37,330 nucleotides of DNA from Planctomycetota bacterium (GTDB lineage: Bacteria > Planctomycetota > UBA1135 > GCA-002686595), in the NCBI GenBank assembly GCA_029259605.1, contig JAJDEV010000053.1, forward strand, positions 1 to 37,330. Reading direction: 5' to 3'. Below are positions 32,751 through 37,330 of this stretch, piece after piece. A model generated the notes under the pieces. The model was given only the letters and a program-made list of their open reading frames with translations. It was not told where the DNA came from and ran no database searches. Numbering within the stretch: position 1 is the first letter of the stretch; each line of letters opens with the position of its first letter. Made by a program: the position numbers and the translations under genes.

Positions 32751-33869
32751 GTGACGGAATCCGCGCCACTCTCCCGCAAACGTCGCGCTCAGGCCGTCGG
32801 GTGCCTCGTTGTCGGGCTGCTCACCACGTACTTCGTGACGACCCTCGCCATGCGACGCGTCGTGCAGCCGATCCGGTTGCGCGCGGCAGCCAGCGCCGGT
32901 GATGTCGATCGTGTGCGGCGCCTGCTCGACGCCGGCGCGCACGTCGACGGCCGCCTCCGGCTGCCCGCGCTCGAGTACGACGCGTTCGACGATGGATGGT
33001 CCGTCTACCTGTCGGACGAGACGGCGCTCTTGTACGCGGCGCGGCACGGGCACGTCGAAGCCGTGCGGACGCTCCTCGCAGCCGGCGCGGCCCCCCACGT
33101 GTCGAGTCGGGAGGACGAGGACCCGCTGGACGCGGCGGTCGAGTATCGCGACGGCCTCGGGATGATCGACCTCTTGCTCGACGCCGGCGCGTATCCCTAC
33201 CCCGCCGTGCGCTCCGCGGCACAGAAGGCCGATCGTGATGTCGTCGAGCGATTGAACGAGGCCTGGCAGGACGAGGCGGGCCCGGGCGCGGATCGCGACA
33301 AGCTCATCGCCAGCGCGAAGTTCCGGCCCGACGCGATCGGACACGCCATCGCCCGGCTGCTCAGTAGCCCCGACGAACCCGAGCTCCTGCGGGTCACGCG
33401 CGAAGGCAGCGCCGCGGAGCTACGCGCGGCCCTCGCCGCCGGTGCGGACGTTCGAGTCTTGGATTGGTTCGAATGGAGCGCGTTGCACTGGGCCGCGGGC
33501 GCCGACGAGGCGCTCGAGAAAGTCGACGCGTTGCTCGCCGCGGGAGCCGACGCGGCCGCAGTCACGAAGCGTGGGCTCACGCCGCTGATGATGGCCGCGT
33601 CGAACGGTCGCGCGGGCGTGGTGCGCAGGCTCATCGAGAAAGGCGTCGAACTCGATGCCGTGGACGACCACGGGAACACGGCACTGCACGGAGCCGTGTA
33701 CTGGAGCCGCGCAGAAGTCGTCGAACTTCTGCTCGACGCCGAAGCGCAGCCCGACCTCGAGAACACGTGGGGCCACACGCCGCGGGGCCTCGCGCACGAA
33801 ATCCGCGCAGCCGTGCTCGGCGGTCGGCTCCACGGCATCGACGTGACCGGTCGCTTCAAGAACCGCTAG
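32751..33869 (+). CDS. Membrane-anchored ankyrin-repeat protein
   Basis: This 372-residue protein starts at GTG with GAGG a few bases upstream. A single N-terminal membrane segment (about 14-34, AVGCLVVGLLTTYFVTTLAM) is followed by ankyrin repeats, both N-terminal (LRAAASAGDVDRVRRLLDAG, LLYAARHGHVEAVRTLLAAG) and C-terminal (GLTPLMMAASNGRAGVVRRL, GNTALHGAVYWSRAEVVELL). The middle part (about 145-215) is more degenerate. It is probably a periplasmic or extracytoplasmic protein-binding scaffold; the partner is unknown. It is separated from the propeller-like gene by 143 bp in which nothing distinctive is seen. Confidence 0.88.
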   Translation: MTESAPLSRKRRAQAVGCLVVGLLTTYFVTTLAMRRVVQPIRLRAAASAGDVDRVRRLLDAGAHVDGRLRLPALEYDAFDDGWSVYLSDETALLYAARHGHVEAVRTLLAAGAAPHVSSREDEDPLDAAVEYRDGLGMIDLLLDAGAYPYPAVRSAAQKADRDVVERLNEAWQDEAGPGADRDKLIASAKFRPDAIGHAIARLLSSPDEPELLRVTREGSAAELRAALAAGADVRVLDWFEWSALHWAAGADEALEKVDALLAAGADAAAVTKRGLTPLMMAASNGRAGVVRRLIEKGVELDAVDDHGNTALHGAVYWSRAEVVELLLDAEAQPDLENTWGHTPRGLAHEIRAAVLGGRLHGIDVTGRFKNR

Positions 33870-33874
33870 GCCCC

Positions 33875-35188
33875 CTACCCCATGTACCGCATCAGCGCCG
33901 CGCGGTTCTCGCGGCCCGACTCGTCGCTCGAGAAGTCGAAGAAGCCGCGCGCCTTGTACGCGTCGAAGTAGGCGCGCAATTCGGCCGGGGTGCGCGCGCC
34001 GCCGTTGTCCGCGTACTTGCCGACGAAGGGTGTGAAGTCGGGGTAGAGCGCGGGCGTGCCGACCTTGGTCCACGGGCCGTGCAGCGTGGTCTTCACGTAG
34101 TTGCCGATGAGCAAGTCGTCGAAGATCTTCCAGTCGATGCACGTCATGAGCGACGCGCGCGGGCACTCGAAGGTGATGCCGCGCTCGTGCTCCTTGTTCA
34201 GCACGATGCGGTTGTCCTTGCCGCCGACCCTGAGGTTCACGAAGCCGAGGAAGGTGTGGAGGTGCGTGATCGGTTGGAAGTAGGCGTCGAGCTTGGCGAC
34301 GTCGGCGGGCTCGAGCTCGTCGGACCAGTGGTCGCCGAAGTCCTCGGGCGTGACGTACACCTTCGGGCGCGCGGGCGGGTCGATGCGCGTCGCCTCCGCC
34401 TTCAACAGGTCGTAGCGACAGAACGGCGGGAGGAGCTCGAGGTCGGGCGAGCGGAACGTGCCCTCGTAGGCCTCGATCGGCGTCGCGCAGGCCTCGGCCC
34501 AAGAGCTGTCCGTGCGCTGGTACTTGTGCTGCGACGAGAACGGCACGTAGGCCTTGATGCCGAAGTGACGCAGGTGCGTCTCGATGCCCTCGAGGAACGG
34601 CTCGCGCTTCATCGATGCCGGCGGGATGCGCTCGCCGTCCTCGGTGAAGAAGTTGAGCATGTCCGCGTCGCCGTAGCCGGTCAGCGCGAGCAGGAACGAC
34701 TCCGTGTAGTTGGCCGCGACGCTCTGCAGGAACGGTCCGGCGCCGAGCGGCATCGCGTCGTTCGTGTTCGCGATCAGCCGCCCGCCGATGTCGACCAGCA
34801 GGATCGCGTCCTGCTGGATGTCGCCAATCGTCAGCACGCGGATGCGCTCGGAGAGCTGCGTCCACACGCCGTCCTTCAGCACCGTGACGTCGAAGCCGCC
34901 CGCGCGCAGCTCGCGCGCGATGCGCCCGCCGTAGTGATCGGCGAGCAGGATCTCTTTGTCCTTCAGCTCGGCGAGCGAGTCGTGGCTGAGGTGGTCGGGA
35001 TGCCCGTGCGAGATCCACAGGTACTTGCACGCCTTGACGTGCGCGAGCTGCTCGTCCGGGATCTCGTGCGACGTAATCCAGCTCCCGAAGTACGCGGCGC
35101 CCCGGATCCACGGGTCGGTGGCGAGCACCGGCCCCTTGTCGTGGCAGATCAGGGTCGCGTTGCCGATCGTTTCGAAGCCTAGGTCCAT
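33875..35188 (-). CDS. Metallo-beta-lactamase-fold hydrolase
   Basis: This 437-residue cytoplasmic-looking protein has the metal-binding HGHPDH motif (61-66) after an N-terminal DKGPVLATDPWIRGAAYFGS segment, with further candidate ligands downstream (LLADHYGGRI, LIANTNDAMPLG). The layout resembles the UlaG-like and CMP-Neu5Ac-hydroxylase-like branch of the MBL superfamily, but no Rieske motif is present. The reaction cannot be named. The ATG at 35188 with GAGGA just upstream is preferred over the longer frame to 35335, because the conserved part begins at the ATG. It converges on the ankyrin gene, 5 bp between stops. Confidence 0.85.
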   Translation of the reverse strand: MDLGFETIGNATLICHDKGPVLATDPWIRGAAYFGSWITSHEIPDEQLAHVKACKYLWISHGHPDHLSHDSLAELKDKEILLADHYGGRIARELRAGGFDVTVLKDGVWTQLSERIRVLTIGDIQQDAILLVDIGGRLIANTNDAMPLGAGPFLQSVAANYTESFLLALTGYGDADMLNFFTEDGERIPPASMKREPFLEGIETHLRHFGIKAYVPFSSQHKYQRTDSSWAEACATPIEAYEGTFRSPDLELLPPFCRYDLLKAEATRIDPPARPKVYVTPEDFGDHWSDELEPADVAKLDAYFQPITHLHTFLGFVNLRVGGKDNRIVLNKEHERGITFECPRASLMTCIDWKIFDDLLIGNYVKTTLHGPWTKVGTPALYPDFTPFVGKYADNGGARTPAELRAYFDAYKARGFFDFSSDESGRENRAALMRYMG

Positions 35189-35439
35189 CGTGTCCTCACG
35201 GTCGCAGGAGACGATTCCTCGCTCGCGCTCGCGGATGCGCGCAATCGTAGCCTCGAGCTCGCCGACTCGGTGGGTGTGCTTTGTGCGTAGCGACAAGAAA
35301 ACGTCGCGGCAGCGGCAGCCCTCGTCCGCGATCACCTGGCGCGCAACCGCTCGATCTCCGCACCGAGCCGAGCGAACGTGACGTCCTGTGTGCGCGCCAT
35401 CGAACGGCTCACCGATGCGCGCGTCGCCCTACGTCGGAC
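35189..35439. other. Intergenic gap with nothing recognised
   Basis: This 251-bp gap lies between the MBL gene start and the FG-GAP gene end. Short frames run through it on both strands but none has a start site, codon pattern or homology I can support. No sigma-54 promoter match is present. Confidence 0.6.
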
Positions 35440-37330
35440 TCACTTCAGCACGATGCCCGGCCGACGCAGCTTCGACTCGGTGACGTTGTTGCCCGGTGCG
35501 CTGAACCAGGCGGTGTGCGCGCGGAGCGGGTTGTCGGTCGCGACGCGTGCGCGCCAGTGGTACACACCGGGTTTCGCCGTCAGGAGGCGGCGAGGCAGTG
35601 GGCTCGCGAGCACGGGCTCGTTAAACGTCAAGGAACCGCCGGGCGTCGACAGGAGCTGCGGTGTACCGCGCTCGATGCCGCTCCCGTCGAACGCGACGCC
35701 GAGCGGCTTCAGCTCCCACTCGAGCCACGCGCTCGCGCCTGCGGGCGCCGCCCACGCGAGGCCGGCGATGTGGCTCGGGAAGTCCGCGCGCAGATGGAAG
35801 AGGCCGGTCGTCGCCGTGAGACCGTGAATGGCGACGGGGCGGGAGTTCTTGTGGTTGCGTTGCTGAAGAGTGTGGACCAGGCCGCCATCGCCGTTGTTGC
35901 CGTAGTAAACGAAGGCGCTACCTTCGATTGATTGGCCGTTCGTGTAACTAGGAGCGCCAACGATGACGTCCGCGTAGCCATCCCCGTTCACGTCACCCGC
36001 CGTCGAGACCGACAATCCGAAATCGGCTGATGCTTGGTTCGACTCCGCCGTCCAGCCCGCACTCGCCACCAGTCCCGCGGCCGACCCGTGATACACAAAA
36101 GATCGCCCCTCTCCCGCTTGACCGTTGCTGAACGAGAACGCCCCGACGATCACGTCGAAGTACCCGTCCCCGTTCACGTCACCCGCCGTCGAGACCGACA
36201 CTCCAAAATACGCTTGCGCTTCGTTCGACTCGGCGGTCCATGCAGCGCTCGTCGCGAGTCCCCCGGCCGACCCGTGGTATGCGTAGGCGCGTCCCTCGGA
36301 CGTTTGGCCGTTGCTGTAGTAACGCGCACCAACGATCACATCCGAGTAGCCGTCCCCGTTGACGTCACCCGCCGTCGAAACCGACGCTGCGAATTGGGCT
36401 GCGACTTGATTCGACTCCGCCGTCCAGGCCGCCGCGCTGTGAAGCCCGGCGGCGGACCCGTGGTACACGTACGCGCGCCCCTCGTCGCTCTCACCGCCGT
36501 CGTAGTAGGGCGCGCCAACGATGACGTCCGAGTACCCGTCACCGTTGATGTCCCCCGCCGTCGAGACCGAATGCCCGAACAGTGCGGAGGACTGATCTGA
36601 CTCCGCGGTCCATGCAACGGTCGTTGCAAGTCCCACAGTCGACCCGTGGTACACGTACGCGCGCCCCTCGTTCGACTGGCCGTTGGCGTACAAAAGCGCG
36701 CCAACGATGACGTCCGAGTATCCGTCTCCATTGACATCCCCAGCCGTCGAGACCGAAAACCCGAAGTTGGCGGAGGACTGATCTGACTCTGCAGTCCACG
36801 CCGCGCTCGTTGCGAGTCCCCCGCCCGACCCGTGATATACGTAGGCGCGTCCCTCGTCCGTTTGGCCGTTGTCGTACCACCGCGCACCTACGATGACGTC
36901 CGCGTATCCGTCTCCGTTCACGTCGCCGGCTGTCGAGGCCGAATACCCAAACCTGGCGCCGGCCTGGTTCGGCTCGGCCGTCCAGGCCGCCGTGCCGTCA
37001 AGCCCAGCGGCGGAACCGTGGTACACGTACGCGCGCCCCTCGTCGACCTCACCTCCGTCATAGTCGGGCGCACCAACGATGACGTCCGAGTACCCGTCGC
37101 CGTTGACGTCGCCCGCCGTCGAGACCGAATACCCGAGAACGGCGTTCGCCTGATTCGACTCCCCCGTCCAGCCCGCACTCGCCGCGAGTCCCGCCGCCGA
37201 CCCGTGGTACACGTACGCGCGACCCTCGCCCGTTTCGCCGTTGTCGTACCCGCTCGCTCCGACGATCACGTCCGAGTATCCGTCGCCGTTCACGTCCCCT
37301 GCAGTCGAGACGGAGAAGCCGAAGTCCGCG
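35440..37330 (-). CDS. FG-GAP repeat (integrin-alpha-like propeller) protein, 5' end outside the window
   Basis: The frame is open to the right edge, so the N-terminus is missing. At least 630 residues remain. They consist of eight NGDGYxDVIVGA units with a 62-residue period, each with a DVNGDGY calcium-binding-type loop and a GRAYVYHGSAAGL segment. A unique C-terminal region of about 140 residues (from LVHTLQQRNHKNSRPVAIHG) has beta-sandwich-like features and no recognised sorting signal. The family forms secreted or surface beta-propellers involved in adhesion or structure. The repeats are nearly identical at the DNA level (186-bp period). Confidence 0.9.
   Translation of the reverse strand, partial: ADFGFSVSTAGDVNGDGYSDVIVGASGYDNGETGEGRAYVYHGSAAGLAASAGWTGESNQANAVLGYSVSTAGDVNGDGYSDVIVGAPDYDGGEVDEGRAYVYHGSAAGLDGTAAWTAEPNQAGARFGYSASTAGDVNGDGYADVIVGARWYDNGQTDEGRAYVYHGSGGGLATSAAWTAESDQSSANFGFSVSTAGDVNGDGYSDVIVGALLYANGQSNEGRAYVYHGSTVGLATTVAWTAESDQSSALFGHSVSTAGDINGDGYSDVIVGAPYYDGGESDEGRAYVYHGSAAGLHSAAAWTAESNQVAAQFAASVSTAGDVNGDGYSDVIVGARYYSNGQTSEGRAYAYHGSAGGLATSAAWTAESNEAQAYFGVSVSTAGDVNGDGYFDVIVGAFSFSNGQAGEGRSFVYHGSAAGLVASAGWTAESNQASADFGLSVSTAGDVNGDGYADVIVGAPSYTNGQSIEGSAFVYYGNNGDGGLVHTLQQRNHKNSRPVAIHGLTATTGLFHLRADFPSHIAGLAWAAPAGASAWLEWELKPLGVAFDGSGIERGTPQLLSTPGGSLTFNEPVLASPLPRRLLTAKPGVYHWRARVATDNPLRAHTAWFSAPGNNVTESKLRRPGIVLK
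35958..37330 (-). repeat. 186-bp tandem coding repeats of the FG-GAP gene
   Basis: The same landmark (CAACGATGACGTCCGAGTA or a close variant) recurs every 186 bp, for example near 36333, 36519, 36705, 36891, 37077 and 37263, keeping the frame. Units differ mainly in the short stretch after DVIVGA and in the three or four residues before the next unit. Units continue beyond the window. Confidence 0.85.

Overview
The window is very GC-rich DNA from a diderm bacterium. It is most likely a member of the Planctomycetota (inference). The signs are a Tat-exported Gfo/Idh/MocA protein with a QKP motif, a TIGR03067-like lipoprotein, an ECF sigma factor fused to an extracytoplasmic region, large secreted CarboxypepD-like, beta-helix and FG-GAP proteins, and an AlgE-like outer-membrane barrel ending in Phe. 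No rRNA, tRNA, CRISPR array or transposase gene was seen.

Layout. 1-1461 is non-coding and built from inverted copies of a hairpin-rich repeat. 1462-3371 holds an oxidoreductase and a small lipoprotein. 3390-6020 (minus) is the sigma-factor fusion. 6251-7450 is a selenoprotein N homologue with an in-frame UGA at 7088-7090 and a SECIS-like hairpin just after it; simple ORF calling splits this gene in two. 7499-7885 (minus) is a DUF4870 membrane protein. 7985-11950 is a four-gene run: sulfatase-like lipoprotein, YwqK-repeat lipoprotein, glycosyltransferase and methyltransferase. It ends in a 181-bp inverted repeat that supplies the stop codons of both converging genes.

The central part (12126-32607) looks like one regulated system. 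A divergent promoter region at 15965-16189 carries two sigma-54 (-24/-12) promoter matches facing outward, with a perfect 17-bp palindrome between them. The leftward promoter serves two secreted proteins (CarboxypepD-like repeat protein and beta-helix lipoprotein). The rightward promoter serves a seven-gene run: three glycosyltransferases, an ABC exporter, two APH-like kinases and an AlgE-like outer-membrane barrel. Tail to tail with that run lies a 1647-residue regulator: Ser/Thr kinase, helical repeats, GAF, sigma-54 AAA+ with GAFTGA, and Fis HTH. Divergent from the regulator is a secreted beta-propeller-like gene with a third sigma-54 promoter match. I propose that the regulator and sigma-54 switch on production and export of a surface glycan or glycoconjugate together with secreted surface proteins.

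The right end carries a membrane-anchored ankyrin protein, an MBL-fold hydrolase and the 3' part of an FG-GAP protein made of near-identical 186-bp repeats that runs off the window.
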